Positions 26,855 to 36,567 of a stretch of 64,000 nucleotides of DNA are shown piece by piece. Within the stretch, counting starts at the first letter, position 1, and each line of letters opens with the position of its first letter. The position numbers were made by a program, and so were the translations under genes. The notes below the pieces were generated by a model. The model made no database searches. It saw nothing but the letters and a program-made list of their open reading frames with translations, and had not been told where the DNA came from. The stretch comes from Streptomyces sannanensis (lineage in GTDB: Bacteria; Actinomycetota; Actinomycetes; Streptomycetales; Streptomycetaceae): the NCBI RefSeq assembly GCF_039536205.1, contig NZ_BAAAYL010000001.1, forward strand, positions 2,790,001-2,854,000, written 5' to 3'.

Positions 26855-27322
26855 CTACGCGGGCGCGGCGAGCTCCGCCCAGACCGTCTTGCCGGGCACA
26901 CCCGGCCGCCGTACGACCCCCCAGTCCAGGCACAGTCGCTGCACGATGAACATGCCGTGCCCGCCGGGCCGCCCCGCCCGGTGCGGGGTGCGCGGCGCCG
27001 GCTGGCCCGCGCCGCGGTCGGTGACCTCCAGCCGGAGCACCTTGGCGTCGCAGGTGAGGCGCAGCTCCTCCGGGCCCTCCGCGTGCAGACAGGCGTTGGT
27101 GACCAGCTCCGAGACGACCAGCAGGACATCCTCGGCGGCGGCCCTGCGGTCGGCGGTCGCCGCGGGCAGCCAGCCCCATTGGTGCAGCGACTGCCGGGTG
27201 AAGTCACGGGCGAGCGGAACGATGCCCTCGGCTTCGCTCAGCGTGAGGACGCGGTGCCGGTCGGCGTACGACCCCGCTCCCCCCAGGTCGTCGCCCGGCG
27301 GATGCTGCCGGGTGGTGCTCAT
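26855..27322 (-). CDS. prsI: Anti-sigma factor, RsbW-like ATPase-fold protein (PrsI-like)
   Basis: 155 aa. HATPase_c_2 fold with the N box SELVTNACLHAEGPEELRL, the DRGAGQPAPRTP loop and GGHGMFIVQRLCLDWGV. Proteins of this type sequester a sigma factor and phosphorylate an anti-anti-sigma partner. The gene lies 134 bp downstream of a STAS gene and near a SigB-type sigma gene, as in the SigI/ArsI/PrsI partner-switching locus known from S. coelicolor. The symbol is assigned from that layout, not from sequence alignment. Confidence 0.75.
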   Translation of the reverse strand: MSTTRQHPPGDDLGGAGSYADRHRVLTLSEAEGIVPLARDFTRQSLHQWGWLPAATADRRAAAEDVLLVVSELVTNACLHAEGPEELRLTCDAKVLRLEVTDRGAGQPAPRTPHRAGRPGGHGMFIVQRLCLDWGVVRRPGVPGKTVWAELAAPA

Positions 27323-27456
27323 CAGCGCTTCACCTCACCGATTCACCGGTTGTCGATACGGATTCCGTCTGGCCGCGGATTCTGGGGTCGCCTGCCCGGC
27401 CTGATCGTGACGACACTTTCCCGCCCCTGTGATCTGTCACGGGCGGGGGGCGGCGG

Positions 27457-27828
27457 TCAGCCGTCGGACAGTGCCGTTTCGAGCGAGTCGTGCACGGTGA
27501 AGACCGCGCCCGCTCCGGTGATCTCGAAGACCCTGGCCACCATGGGCAGCATCCCGGCCAGATGAACCCCGCCCCCGGCCGCCTCGGCGCGCAGCCGGGC
27601 CCCGAGCAGCACATTGAGTCCGGTGGAGTCGCAGAACTCCAGCCCGGAACAGTCCACGACCAGGCGCGTACGGCCCTGTTCGACCGCGTCCTCCAGCGGA
27701 ACCCTGAGCAGATCCGCGCTGCTGTGGTCGAGCTCACCCACCGGGGCCACGATCTCGCTCCGCCCCTCGGTGCGAACGGTGACCCGGAGTCGGCCCCGGT
27801 TCACACTGCCGACCGTTCCGCGGTCCAT
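27457..27828 (-). CDS. arsI: Anti-anti-sigma factor, STAS domain (ArsI-like)
   Basis: 123 aa, ATG with GAGG 6 nt upstream. The STAS phosphorylation loop is LEFCDSTGLNVLLGA, the Ser being the target of the anti-sigma kinase; RLVVDCSGLEF and VHLAGMLPMVARVFEITG are the flanking strands and helix. Expected to release the sigma factor when unphosphorylated. Divergent from the sigma gene across 229 bp, a likely shared regulatory region. Confidence 0.8.
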   Translation of the reverse strand: MDRGTVGSVNRGRLRVTVRTEGRSEIVAPVGELDHSSADLLRVPLEDAVEQGRTRLVVDCSGLEFCDSTGLNVLLGARLRAEAAGGGVHLAGMLPMVARVFEITGAGAVFTVHDSLETALSDG

Positions 27829-28057
27829 GCCGCCCCTCTTCGCCGTTCCGTCGCTGCCACTGCCGTCGTTGACGCGTGAAGAACATTACGCCTTCGCAGC
27901 GACGCTCGGCACCCAAACTCCCATATAAATGCGACATATATGGACATTCGTCACTTGCAACTGCCCATGGGGAGCGGGTAGGCGTAGTAGGGACAACTCT
28001 TCACACGGCCGGCTTCGGAGGCGCCGCACACCGCGAACGACACGATGGAGGAGATCC

Positions 28058-28939
28058 ATGTCACCCCGGCTCGGCGAATCGCACCCTGCGACGTCGGCAA
28101 CGCACCACCCCGAAATCAACGCGGGCCTCGAAGGACTTGAGGGTCTTCCCGAGATCCCCCCGTACGACCAGGTGGGCGCTCTGGACGCCAGGGCCCTGTC
28201 GAAGACGCTCTTCGGACGCCTCGACTCCCTGGAAGAGGGCACACACGAATACGCGTACGTCCGCAACACGCTGGTCGAACTCAACCTGGCCCTGGTGAAG
28301 TTCGCCGCCGCGCGCTTCCGCTCCCGCAGCGAGCCGATGGAGGACATCGTCCAGGTCGGCACCATCGGCCTGATCAAGGCGATCGACCGCTTCGACCTGA
28401 GCAGGGGCGTCGAGTTCCCGACCTTCGCGATGCCGACCATCATCGGCGAGATCAAGCGCTTCTTCCGCGACACCTCCTGGTCCGTGCGTGTCCCGCGACG
28501 GCTCCAGGAACTGCGCCTGGACCTCGCCAGGGCCGGGGACGACCTCGCCCAGCGGCTCGACCGCGCCCCCACCGTGGGCGAACTCGCGGCAGAGCTCGGC
28601 ATTCCCGAGGACGAGGTCGTCCAGGGCATGGCGGCGAGCAACGCGTACACCGCGAGTTCCCTCGACGCCCAGCCCGAGGAGGACGACACCGAGGGCGCGC
28701 TGGCGGACCGTATCGGCTACGAGGACCATGGACTCGAAGGCATCGAATACGTCGAGTCGTTGAAGCCGCTGATCGCCGGACTCCCCGCCCGGGAGCGGAA
28801 GATCCTCTCACTGCGGTTCTTCGCCGGGATGACCCAGTCGGAGATCGGCGAGGAGCTCGGCATCTCGCAGATGCATGTCTCACGGCTGCTGTCACGCACA
28901 CTGCGCAGGCTGCGCAAAGGCCTGACCACGGAGGACTGA
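28058..28939 (+). CDS. sigI: SigB/SigF-type RNA polymerase sigma factor (SigI-like)
   Basis: 293 aa from ATG 28058 behind the strong ribosome site GGAGGAG. Region 2 is clear: EDIVQVGTIGLIKAIDRFD and SRGVEFPTFAMPTIIGEIKRFF, followed by RDTSWSVRVPRRLQEL; region 3 has PTVGELAAELGIPEDEV; region 4 is LPARERKILSLRFFAGMTQSEIGEELGISQMHVSRLL. Family members direct stress and developmental genes and are controlled by partner switching, consistent with the divergent arsI/prsI genes. The AT-rich stretch around 27920-27955 may hold its promoter. Confidence 0.9.
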   Translation: MSPRLGESHPATSATHHPEINAGLEGLEGLPEIPPYDQVGALDARALSKTLFGRLDSLEEGTHEYAYVRNTLVELNLALVKFAAARFRSRSEPMEDIVQVGTIGLIKAIDRFDLSRGVEFPTFAMPTIIGEIKRFFRDTSWSVRVPRRLQELRLDLARAGDDLAQRLDRAPTVGELAAELGIPEDEVVQGMAASNAYTASSLDAQPEEDDTEGALADRIGYEDHGLEGIEYVESLKPLIAGLPARERKILSLRFFAGMTQSEIGEELGISQMHVSRLLSRTLRRLRKGLTTED

Positions 28940-28942
28940 ACG

Positions 28943-28987
28943 CGGCGCTCCGGCGACGGCGGCCGACCGGCGCTCGTCGGAGCGCCG
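28943..28987. terminator. Hairpin between convergent sigI and hutI
   Basis: CGGCGCTCCG (28943-28952) pairs with CGGAGCGCCG (28978-28987). Starts 4 bp after the sigma stop and lies 18 bp from the hutI stop. Confidence 0.65.
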
Positions 28988-29004
28988 TAGCCACCGCCTC
29001 CACG

Positions 29005-30255
29005 TCATCGGGCGATGCGCTCGCCGCGCCGCCAGACCTCGGTGACCAGGGGCACACCCGGGCGGTACGCCAGGTGGACATGGCTCGGGGCGTCGAGCAG
29101 GGCCAGGTCGGCGCGGGCGCCCGGGCCGACACGGCCGATGTCGGTACGGCGCAGGGCCGCCGCGCCGCCGGCCGTGGCGGACCAGACCGCCTCGTCCGGC
29201 GTCATCCGCATGTCCCGTACGGCAAGGGCGACGCAGAACGGCATCGAGGATGTGAAGGACGACCCCGGGTTGCAGTCCGTGGACAGCGCGACCGTCACCC
29301 CCGCATCGAGCAGGCGGCGTGCGTCCGGCCACTCGGCCCGCGTCGAGAACTCCGCGCCGGGGAGAAGCGTGGCGACCGTGCGGCTGTTCGCGAGCGCGTC
29401 CACGTCCTCCTGGGTCAGATGGGTGCAATGGTCGGCGGACGCCGCGTCGAGCTCGACGGCGAGCTGCACGCCCGGGCCGTAGCCGAGCTGGTTGGCGTGC
29501 ACCCGGGGGTGCAGGCCCTTCGCCTTGCCGGCGGTGAGGATGGCGCGCGCCTGGTCGCCGTCGAAGGCGCCCTTCTCGCAGAACACGTCGACCCAGCGGG
29601 CGTGCGGTGCGCACGCGTCCAGCATGTCGCCGGTGACGAGCTCCACGTACGCCGCCGGGTCGTCGGCGTAGTCGGGCGACACGATGTGCGCGCCGAGGTA
29701 CGTCACCTCGTCGGTGTGCCGCGCGGCGATGCGCAGGGCGCGGGCCTCGTCGTGGGTGGTGAGCCCGTAGCCGGACTTGGTCTCGAAGGTGGTGGTTCCC
29801 TGACGGAGCGCCTCGTCGAGATAGCGCAGGAGGTTGGCCTCCAGCTCCTCGTCGGACGCGGCACGGGTGGCGGCGACGGTGGTCCGGATACCACCGGCGG
29901 TGTAACTCCGGCCCGACATCCGGGCGTTGAACTCCTGGGTACGGTCGCCGGCGAAGACGAGGTGCGAGTGCGAGTCCACGAAACCGGGGATGACGGCCCG
30001 GCCCTCGGCGTCGACCCGATTGTCAGTGGCGGGTGCTTTGCTTGATTCACCGACCCAGACGATGCGGTCGCCGTCGATGACGACGGCCGCGTCCTGGATC
30101 AGGCCGAGAGGGGTTCCGTCACCGAGGGAGGGGTCGTTGGTGACCAGACTGGCGATGTTGACGATGGCGGTGGTGACCGTCGCCACAGGGCTGTTCGTGC
30201 TCGTGGGGGTGGAGGTCGCCGGGGGGTTGTTCATTGCCGCGGGGCCGGTGTTCAT
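29005..30255 (-). CDS. hutI: Imidazolonepropionase
   Basis: Opens the ring of imidazolone-5-propionate to formimino-glutamate in histidine degradation. 416 aa from ATG 30255; GAAGGAG lies about 10 nt upstream, and the much longer open frame is antisense to hutF. Amidohydrolase metal site in [60 protein letters not shown] and [14 protein letters not shown] are conserved HutI blocks. The 40-residue Thr/Asn/Pro-rich N-terminus is atypical; ATG 30234 is an alternative. Last gene of the hut operon here. Confidence 0.92.
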   Translation of the reverse strand: MNTGPAAMNNPPATSTPTSTNSPVATVTTAIVNIASLVTNDPSLGDGTPLGLIQDAAVVIDGDRIVWVGESSKAPATDNRVDAEGRAVIPGFVDSHSHLVFAGDRTQEFNARMSGRSYTAGGIRTTVAATRAASDEELEANLLRYLDEALRQGTTTFETKSGYGLTTHDEARALRIAARHTDEVTYLGAHIVSPDYADDPAAYVELVTGDMLDACAPHARWVDVFCEKGAFDGDQARAILTAGKAKGLHPRVHANQLGYGPGVQLAVELDAASADHCTHLTQEDVDALANSRTVATLLPGAEFSTRAEWPDARRLLDAGVTVALSTDCNPGSSFTSSMPFCVALAVRDMRMTPDEAVWSATAGGAAALRRTDIGRVGPGARADLALLDAPSHVHLAYRPGVPLVTEVWRRGERIAR

Positions 30256-30272
30256 GATGAGAGGTCTCTCCT

Positions 30273-31610
30273 TCAGCCGCGCAGGGCGGCGATCGAGTCC
30301 GCGAGGGCCCGGGGTACGTCCGGTACGAGCTGGTGGACCCCGTCTCGTACGACATGGCGGCCACCCACGATCGTGTGCCGGATGTCTGACGCCGACGCTG
30401 CGAATACCGCCGTCTCGGCTGCCAGACGCGGCAGGGGTCCCGCTGTCCTGACCGATTCCAACGCGATCGTCGTCAGATCGGCGAGCGCGCCCGCCTGGAT
30501 CCGGCCCGCCTCGTCCCAGCCCAGGGCCGCGTGGCCGTCGGCCGTGGCGGCGCGGAGCAGGGCGTTCGCGGTCCAGTGCCCGCGGGTGCGGGTGCGCAGG
30601 CGTTCGTCCAGTTCCATCGCCCGGGCCTCTTCGAGCAGGTCGATCACCGCATGGCTGTCGCTGCCCAGCGAGAGCGGCGAGCCCGCGCGCTGAAGGGCGA
30701 CGGCGGGGCCGATGCCATCGGCCAGGTCGCGTTCCGTGGTGGGGCACATGCATGTGCCCGTGGTGGTACCACCCAGCAGCGCGATGTCCTCGTCGGTGAG
30801 GTGGGTGTTGTGCACACCCGTGGTGCGCGGGCCCAGCACCCCGTGGTCGGCGAGCAGCCGGGTGGGGGTGACCCCGTGCGCGGCGAGGCAGGCGTCGTTC
30901 TCCGCTGTCTGTTCGGAGAGGTGGACGTGGAGCGGGACACGGCGGGCCTCGGCCCACCGCGCCACCGTGGACAGCTGATCCGCGGGCACGGCCCGTACGG
31001 AGTGGATGGCCGCGCCGATACGGGCGTGCTCACGGTCCTTGAGGAGCGACGCGCGCTCCGCCCAGGCCTCGGCGGTGCCGTCGGAGAAGCGCAGCTGGTG
31101 CTGGTTCGGGGCTTCCCCGAAGCCGGAGGAGAGGTACGCCGTGTCGAGCAGCGTGATCCGGATGCCCGCGTCGGCGGCGGCCGCGATCAGCGCCTCGCCC
31201 ATGGCGTTGGGATCGGCGTAGGGGGCGCCGCCGGGCGCGTGGTGGAGGTAGTGGAACTCACCGACGGAGGTGATCCCGGCGAGGGCCATCTCGGCGTACA
31301 CCGCTCTGGCGAGCGCGTGGTACGCGTCCGGCGTCAGCCGGGAGGCGACCTGGTACATCACCTCGCGCCAGGTCCAGAAAGTACCGCTGCCCACCTGGAC
31401 GGTGCCGCGCAGGGCGCGGTGGAAGGCATGGCTGTGGGCATTGGAGAGACCGGGGATCGTCAGTCCGCGCAGGACCTCCGCGCCGGGCGGCGGGGCCTCC
31501 ACCCCGGTGCGGATCGCCGTGATACGGCCGTCGGCCACATCGAGGGCCACGCCCGGCTCGACCCGGTCGCCGAGCCAGGCGTGCTCCAGCCAGTACGTCG
31601 TCACCTGCAC
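30273..31610 (-). CDS. hutF: Formimidoylglutamate deiminase
   Basis: Releases ammonia from N-formimino-glutamate to give N-formyl-glutamate. 445 aa. Metal ligands: HxH in [24 protein letters not shown], the GVHNTHLT His and Asp in [13 protein letters not shown]. Start is GTG 31610 (GAAGGG 5 nt upstream); GTG 31604 would give a four-base GTGA overlap with the upstream gene and is almost equally plausible. Its presence means this strain uses the formylglutamate branch of histidine catabolism. Confidence 0.92.
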   Translation of the reverse strand: MQVTTYWLEHAWLGDRVEPGVALDVADGRITAIRTGVEAPPPGAEVLRGLTIPGLSNAHSHAFHRALRGTVQVGSGTFWTWREVMYQVASRLTPDAYHALARAVYAEMALAGITSVGEFHYLHHAPGGAPYADPNAMGEALIAAAADAGIRITLLDTAYLSSGFGEAPNQHQLRFSDGTAEAWAERASLLKDREHARIGAAIHSVRAVPADQLSTVARWAEARRVPLHVHLSEQTAENDACLAAHGVTPTRLLADHGVLGPRTTGVHNTHLTDEDIALLGGTTTGTCMCPTTERDLADGIGPAVALQRAGSPLSLGSDSHAVIDLLEEARAMELDERLRTRTRGHWTANALLRAATADGHAALGWDEAGRIQAGALADLTTIALESVRTAGPLPRLAAETAVFAASASDIRHTIVGGRHVVRDGVHQLVPDVPRALADSIAALRG

Positions 31611-32875
31611 GCCAGCCCTTCCAGTACGTCGGCGAGTGCGAGGACCCCGGCGACACAGTCGTCCTCGGCCGCGAATTCGGCCGGGGAGTGCGAGACGCCC
31701 GTGGGGTTGCGTACGAACAGCATGGCGGTCGGGATCGACCCGGAGAGAATTCCGGCGTCGTGTCCCGCGCCCGTACCGAGGACGGGAACCTGCCCGCCCA
31801 GGATCTTGGCGAGTTCGTCGCGCAGGGCGTGCTCGAACTCCACGACCGGGGTGAACGACTCGCGTACGACCGTCAGATCCACGCCGTCGCGCTCGGCCCG
31901 CTCCTTCGCGGCCTGCTCGATCGCGGCGACGACCGTGTCCAGCGTGGACTGGTCGGCGGCCCGGGAGTCCAGCCAGCCGCGGACGAGGGAGGGGATGGCG
32001 TTGACGCCGTTGGGCTCGACGGCCACCTTGCCGAAGGTGGCCAGGGCGCCCGCGAGTTCGGCCTCACGGCGGGCGGCGAGGACCGTCTCGGCGTAGGTGA
32101 GCATCGGGTCGCGCCGGTCCGCCAGCCGGGTCGTACCGGCGTGGTTGGCCTCGCCCGCGAAGTCGAAGCGCCAGCGGCCGTGCGGCCAGATGGCACTCGC
32201 GATGCCGACCGCGTCCCCGGACAGGTCGAGGGCTCGCCCCTGCTCGACGTGGACCTCGACGAACGCACCGATGCGGGCGAGACGTTCGGGGTCCGGGCCG
32301 AGGGCGGAGGGGTCGTACCCGGCCTTCTCCATCGCCTGCGGCAGGCTGATCCCGTCGGCGTCACGCAGCCGGTGCGCGGCCTCGACGGTCAGCTGCCCGG
32401 CGGTGAGCCGTGAGCCGACACAGGCGAGGCCGAAGCGGGCACCTTCCTCGTCGCCGAAGTTGGTGATCGCGAGCGGTCTGGTGAACGCCACTCCCCTGCG
32501 CCGGAGTTCGTCGAGCGCGGCAAAGGAGGACACGACGCCGAGGGGGCCGTCGAAGGCCCCGCCGTCCGGTACGGAGTCCAGGTGGGAGCCGGTGACCACG
32601 GCGTCCCCGGCGGCGACGTCTTCATATGTCGCAGCACCGAGCCAGGCCCACTGGTTTCCGTTGTGGTCGACCTCGTAGGTCAGTCCGCGGGCCTCGGCCT
32701 GCGTGCGGAACCAGTCCCGGCACTCGACGTCGGCGCCGGTCCAGGCGTAGCGGCGATACCCGCCGCTGTCCGCGTTGCGCCCGATGGGGCGCAGATCGGC
32801 CCACATCTCGTGGAACGAGGGCGCGGCCCCCACCGGGGCGGCACCGTTCCGGTACCGCCCGTCGTGACTCGTCAC
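31601..32875 (-). CDS. M20 zinc amidohydrolase (allantoate/N-carbamoyl amino acid hydrolase type), candidate N-formylglutamate deformylase
   Basis: 424 aa. Binuclear metal motifs: [26 protein letters not shown], and [21 protein letters not shown] lies near the C-terminus. By family it cleaves ureido or amide bonds of small N-substituted amino acids. The GTG start overlaps the hutU stop by four bases and its stop overlaps the hutF start, so it is embedded in the hut operon. As hutF makes N-formyl-glutamate and no HutG is seen, the simplest inference is that this enzyme removes the formyl group. Confidence 0.85.
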   Translation of the reverse strand: MTSHDGRYRNGAAPVGAAPSFHEMWADLRPIGRNADSGGYRRYAWTGADVECRDWFRTQAEARGLTYEVDHNGNQWAWLGAATYEDVAAGDAVVTGSHLDSVPDGGAFDGPLGVVSSFAALDELRRRGVAFTRPLAITNFGDEEGARFGLACVGSRLTAGQLTVEAAHRLRDADGISLPQAMEKAGYDPSALGPDPERLARIGAFVEVHVEQGRALDLSGDAVGIASAIWPHGRWRFDFAGEANHAGTTRLADRRDPMLTYAETVLAARREAELAGALATFGKVAVEPNGVNAIPSLVRGWLDSRAADQSTLDTVVAAIEQAAKERAERDGVDLTVVRESFTPVVEFEHALRDELAKILGGQVPVLGTGAGHDAGILSGSIPTAMLFVRNPTGVSHSPAEFAAEDDCVAGVLALADVLEGLACR

Positions 32876-34536
32876 GCCTGCTCGCCCTCCCGCATGGGGA
32901 CGCGGACGCCGCGCTCCGTGGCGACCTCGTCGGCGCGGTCGTAGCCCGCGTCGACGTGGCGGATGACGCCCATGCCCGGGTCGTTCGTCAGGACGCGGCG
33001 GATCTTCTCACCGGCGAGCTTCGTGCCGTCCGCCACGGTGACCTGGCCGGCGTGGATGGAGCGGCCCATGCCGACGCCGCCGCCGTGGTGGATGGAGACC
33101 CAGGACGCGCCCGAGGCCACGTTGACCATGGCGTTGAGCAGCGGCCAGTCGGCGATCGCGTCGGAGCCGTCGAGCATGGCCTCGGTCTCGCGGTACGGGG
33201 AGGCGACGGAGCCGCAGTCGAGGTGGTCGCGGCCGATGGCCAGCGGCGCCGCCAACTCGCCCGAGGCGACCATGTCGTTGAAGCGCTCGCCGGCCTTGTC
33301 GCGCTCGCCGTAGCCGAGCCAGCAGATACGGGCCGGGAGGCCCTGGAAGTGGACGCGTTCGCCGGCCATCTTGATCCAGCGGGCGAGGGACTCGTTCTCC
33401 GGGAAGAGGTCGAGGATGGCCTTGTCGGTCCTGGCGATGTCGGCGGGGTCGCCGGACAGGGCGGCCCAGCGGAAGGGGCCCTTGCCCTCGCAGAAGAGCG
33501 GGCGGATGTAGGCCGGTACGAAGCCGGGGAAGGCGAACGCCCGGTCGTACCCGGCGAGCTGGGCCTCACCGCGGATGGAGTTGCCGTAGTCGAAGACCTC
33601 GGCGCCGGCGTCCATGAAGCCGACCATGGCCTCGACATGACGCGCCATCGACTCACGGGCGCGCTGGGTGAAGTCGGCGGGCTTCTCGGCCGCGTAGGAC
33701 TGCATGTCGTCGAAGTCGACGCCGATCGGCAGGTACGACAGCGGGTCGTGGGCCGACGTCTGGTCGGTCACGATGTCGATGGGGGCGTTCATCGCGAGCA
33801 GCTGCGGCACCAGTTCGGCGGCGTTGCCGAGGACGCCGATGGACAGCGGCTTGCGTGCGTCGCGGGCCTCGACGGCGAGCTGGAGGGCGTGGTCCAGCGA
33901 GTCGGCCTTCACGTCGAGGTAGCGGTGCTCGATGCGGCGCTCGATGGCGCGCGGGTCGCAGTCGATGCAGATGGCGACGCCGTCGTTCATCGTGACGGCC
34001 AGCGGCTGAGCGCCGCCCATGCCGCCGAGGCCGGCGGTCAGGGTGATCGTCCCGGCGAGGGTGCCGCTGAACTTCTTTGCGGCGACGGCGGCGAAGGTCT
34101 CGTACGTGCCCTGGAGGATGCCCTGGGTGCCGATGTAGATCCAGGAACCGGCGGTCATCTGGCCGTACATGGTGAGGCCGAGGGCCTCGAGGCGCCGGAA
34201 CTCCTCCCAGTTGGCCCAGTCACCGACGAGGTTGGAGTTGGCGATCAGAACACGCGGCGCCCACTCGTGCGTCTGCATGACGCCGACGGGACGGCCGGAC
34301 TGGACGAGCATCGTCTCGTCCTGCTTGAGGGTCTTCAGCGTGCGCACCATCGCGTCGAAGGAACGCCAGTCGCGGGCGGCCTTGCCGGTGCCGCCGTAGA
34401 CGACGAGTTTGTCGGGGTGCTCGGCGACCTCGGGGTCGAGGTTGTTCTGGAGCATGCGGAGGGCGGCTTCCTGCTGCCATCCCAGGGCGCTCAGCTCCGT
34501 ACCGCGCGGTGCCCGTACCGGCCGGGGTCCTGACAT
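32872..34536 (-). CDS. hutU: Urocanate hydratase
   Basis: Converts urocanate to imidazolone-propionate using tightly bound NAD+. 554 aa from ATG 34536 with GGAGG 7 nt upstream. Diagnostic blocks: [38 protein letters not shown] for NAD and the catalytic Cys in [27 protein letters not shown] near the C-terminus. First gene of the hut operon hutU-M20-hutF-hutI; hutH (histidine ammonia-lyase) is not in the window. Divergent from the PLP decarboxylase gene. Confidence 0.95.
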   Translation of the reverse strand: MSGPRPVRAPRGTELSALGWQQEAALRMLQNNLDPEVAEHPDKLVVYGGTGKAARDWRSFDAMVRTLKTLKQDETMLVQSGRPVGVMQTHEWAPRVLIANSNLVGDWANWEEFRRLEALGLTMYGQMTAGSWIYIGTQGILQGTYETFAAVAAKKFSGTLAGTITLTAGLGGMGGAQPLAVTMNDGVAICIDCDPRAIERRIEHRYLDVKADSLDHALQLAVEARDARKPLSIGVLGNAAELVPQLLAMNAPIDIVTDQTSAHDPLSYLPIGVDFDDMQSYAAEKPADFTQRARESMARHVEAMVGFMDAGAEVFDYGNSIRGEAQLAGYDRAFAFPGFVPAYIRPLFCEGKGPFRWAALSGDPADIARTDKAILDLFPENESLARWIKMAGERVHFQGLPARICWLGYGERDKAGERFNDMVASGELAAPLAIGRDHLDCGSVASPYRETEAMLDGSDAIADWPLLNAMVNVASGASWVSIHHGGGVGMGRSIHAGQVTVADGTKLAGEKIRRVLTNDPGMGVIRHVDAGYDRADEVATERGVRVPMREGEQA

Positions 34537-34582
34537 GGTCTGCCTCCTCGACAAAACGCCATTGCAGTGGATATTCACATCC

Positions 34583-34606
34583 TGACGTTCTGAATAGAAC
34601 TAGTCA
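34583..34606. promoter_or_regulatory. Palindromic operator candidate in the hutU promoter region
   Basis: TGAC-GTTCT-GAAT-AGAAC-TA-GTCA: the inner arms GTTCT/AGAAC are perfect and the outer TGAC/GTCA pair with a 2-bp offset. It is the only clear dyad in the 120-bp divergent region between hutU and the decarboxylase-like gene, 47 bp from the hutU start. Confidence 0.5.
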
Positions 34607-34656
34607 ATCCCCGGGTGCCTCCACACGTCCGACCGGCGGATGATTGGCTGAATGCC

Positions 34657-36015
34657 ATGGCATCGGACACAGGAAATGAATCCGCAGCACGCCGCGACCA
34701 GGCCGTGACGGCCGCCTTGGAGGAGGGCCTCGCCGGCCCCGGCTCACCGATCACCGCATTGCTCGACGTCACGGGCATCCGGGGCTCCGCCACCGCCCTG
34801 CGCGCCGCGTTCGAGGCAGTCGTACCGGCCGGGACACCCGTACTGCACGCCTTCGCCGTGAAAGCGTCACCGCTCGTGCCCGTACTGCGGCTGCTGTACG
34901 AGGAGGGGCTCGGCGCCGAGGTCGCCAGCCCCGGTGAGCTGGCGCTGGCCCGCGCCGCCGGGATACGCCCCGAGCGAACCGTGCTCGACTCCCCCGCCAA
35001 GACCGGCACGGAGCTGCGCGAGGCCCTCGGCCTCGGCATCGCCGTCAACGCCGACAACCCGCAGGAGCTGGCCCGCCTCGACGCGCTCGTGCATGCCGCG
35101 CCGACCTCCTCGCCGATCGGCCTGCGCGTGAACCCGCAGATCGGCGCCGGCTCCATCGGCGCGCTGTCCACGGCCACCGCCACCTCAAAGTTCGGCGTGG
35201 CACTGCGCGACGAGGGTGCCCGCGACTGGGTCGTGCGGGCGTATCTGGACCGGCCGTGGCTGACCCGGCTGCACACCCACTCCGGCTCGCAGGGCCTGCC
35301 CCTGGAGCTGCTGGCCTCCGGCGTCCGGGCGGCGTACGAACTGGCCGAGGAGATCAACGGCGCGGCGGGCCGGCGGCAGATCGACACGATCGACATCGGC
35401 GGCGGACTCCCGGTCAACTTCGCCTCCGACGCACAGACCCCGAGCTACGCCGACTACGCCCGCCTCCTCGCCCGCGAGGTCCCCGGGCTGCTCGACGGCC
35501 GCTACGGCCTGGTCACCGAGTTCGGCCGGTCGCTGCTGGCCAAGCACGGCCTGGTGCTGGCCCGTGTCGAGTACACCAAGACCGCCGGAGGCCGCCCCAT
35601 CGCGGTGACGCACGCAGGCGTCCAGATCGCCGCCCGTACCGTCTACGCCCCCGCCTCCTGGCCGCTGCGCATCGCCGCGTACGACGCGAAGGGCCGCCCG
35701 AAGGCAGGCCCGGACGTGGCCCAGGACGTGGCGGGGCCGGCCTGCTTCGCGGGCGACCTGCTCGCCGAGAACCGGCCGCTGCCGCTGCTGGAGCCGGGCG
35801 ACTGGGTGGCGGTGCTGGACACCGGGGCGTACTACTTCGCCCACCATTACGCGTACAACAGCCTGGCCAGGCCCGGCGTCCACGGCTTCACGGCCGGCAC
35901 GGAGGGGGTGCGCTTCCGGACCGTACGCGCCCCGCAGTCCGTCGAAGAGATCGTCGCGGAGTCGGGCGGCAGCACTCCGGACGCCCTGCTCGGCATGGGC
36001 GGCGGCCAGGAGTAG
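34657..36015 (+). CDS. PLP-dependent decarboxylase, diaminopimelate decarboxylase (LysA) family
   Basis: About 452 aa from ATG 34657; GTG 34615 is also in frame and neither has a clear ribosome site. Fold III PLP enzyme: the Schiff-base Lys is in HAFAVKASPLVPVLR, HTHSGSQG and DIGGGLPVNF hold the phosphate, VTEFGRSLLA is the Arg region and GPACFAGDLLAE replaces the Cys-Glu active-site segment of LysA. The sequence is divergent enough that the substrate may not be meso-diaminopimelate. Divergent from hutU. Confidence 0.8.
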   Translation: MASDTGNESAARRDQAVTAALEEGLAGPGSPITALLDVTGIRGSATALRAAFEAVVPAGTPVLHAFAVKASPLVPVLRLLYEEGLGAEVASPGELALARAAGIRPERTVLDSPAKTGTELREALGLGIAVNADNPQELARLDALVHAAPTSSPIGLRVNPQIGAGSIGALSTATATSKFGVALRDEGARDWVVRAYLDRPWLTRLHTHSGSQGLPLELLASGVRAAYELAEEINGAAGRRQIDTIDIGGGLPVNFASDAQTPSYADYARLLAREVPGLLDGRYGLVTEFGRSLLAKHGLVLARVEYTKTAGGRPIAVTHAGVQIAARTVYAPASWPLRIAAYDAKGRPKAGPDVAQDVAGPACFAGDLLAENRPLPLLEPGDWVAVLDTGAYYFAHHYAYNSLARPGVHGFTAGTEGVRFRTVRAPQSVEEIVAESGGSTPDALLGMGGGQE

Positions 36016-36171
36016 CGGGCCCGCTGAACCGGGGGGCGGACCTTAGCGGAACGCGCGCATGTACCGCTGGAAATTGCCAGAACTTCCACCGGTCGCCTGC
36101 ACCGTGCGTAACTTCGACGTCACCGATGTGCGGAAGAAGCACCCGCACACCACGGTGGAGGGGAGTTCCGC

Positions 36172-36567
36172 GTGCCCGGAATCGACGAGTGTCTCCTGGA
36201 AGCCATGCTTCTGCCCGGCGCGCGCGGCGCCGCAGTGGTCGACTGGACCAGCGGACTCGCGCTCGGCACCGTGGGAGACCCTCCCGGCCAGGACCACGAG
36301 ACCGCCGCCGCCGAGACCGCCGAGCTGGCTCGCATGGCGGCGGAGTACCCCACCTTCGCCCCCGAGGACACCGCGGACACCGCCAAGGGGCCGACGGTCG
36401 AGGACGTCATTCTCACGAACCGCAGCGGCTACCACCTGCTGCGGTTCGTGGAGACGACCTTCGACAGCTGTGTCTTCCTGCATCTGTGGCTCGACCGCGA
36501 GGAGGGCAATCTCGCGCTCGCCCGGATCCGGCTGGGCTCCATAGCCGAACGGCTGGTGCTGGGATGA
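36172..36567 (+). CDS. Roadblock/LC7-like small protein A
   Basis: 131 aa, GTG start with GGAGGGGAG upstream. Function unknown. The N-terminal GARGAAVVDWTSGLALGTVG matches the start of protein C in the same cassette (GVIGAALVDYTSGMALGTIG), and the later EDVILTNRSGYHLLRFVETTFDSCVFLHLWLD has the strand pattern of roadblock/LC7 domains. A 36-residue acidic, Ala-rich insert (EYPTFAPEDTADTAKG) lies between. Its stop overlaps the DUF4388 start (ATGA). Confidence 0.75.
   Translation: MPGIDECLLEAMLLPGARGAAVVDWTSGLALGTVGDPPGQDHETAAAETAELARMAAEYPTFAPEDTADTAKGPTVEDVILTNRSGYHLLRFVETTFDSCVFLHLWLDREEGNLALARIRLGSIAERLVLG

Noticed and set aside
27971..27981. GGGTAG as a SigB-type -10 before sigI
   Set aside because: No matching GTTT-like -35 at the right distance. 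A SigB-type autoregulatory promoter remains possible but not supported.
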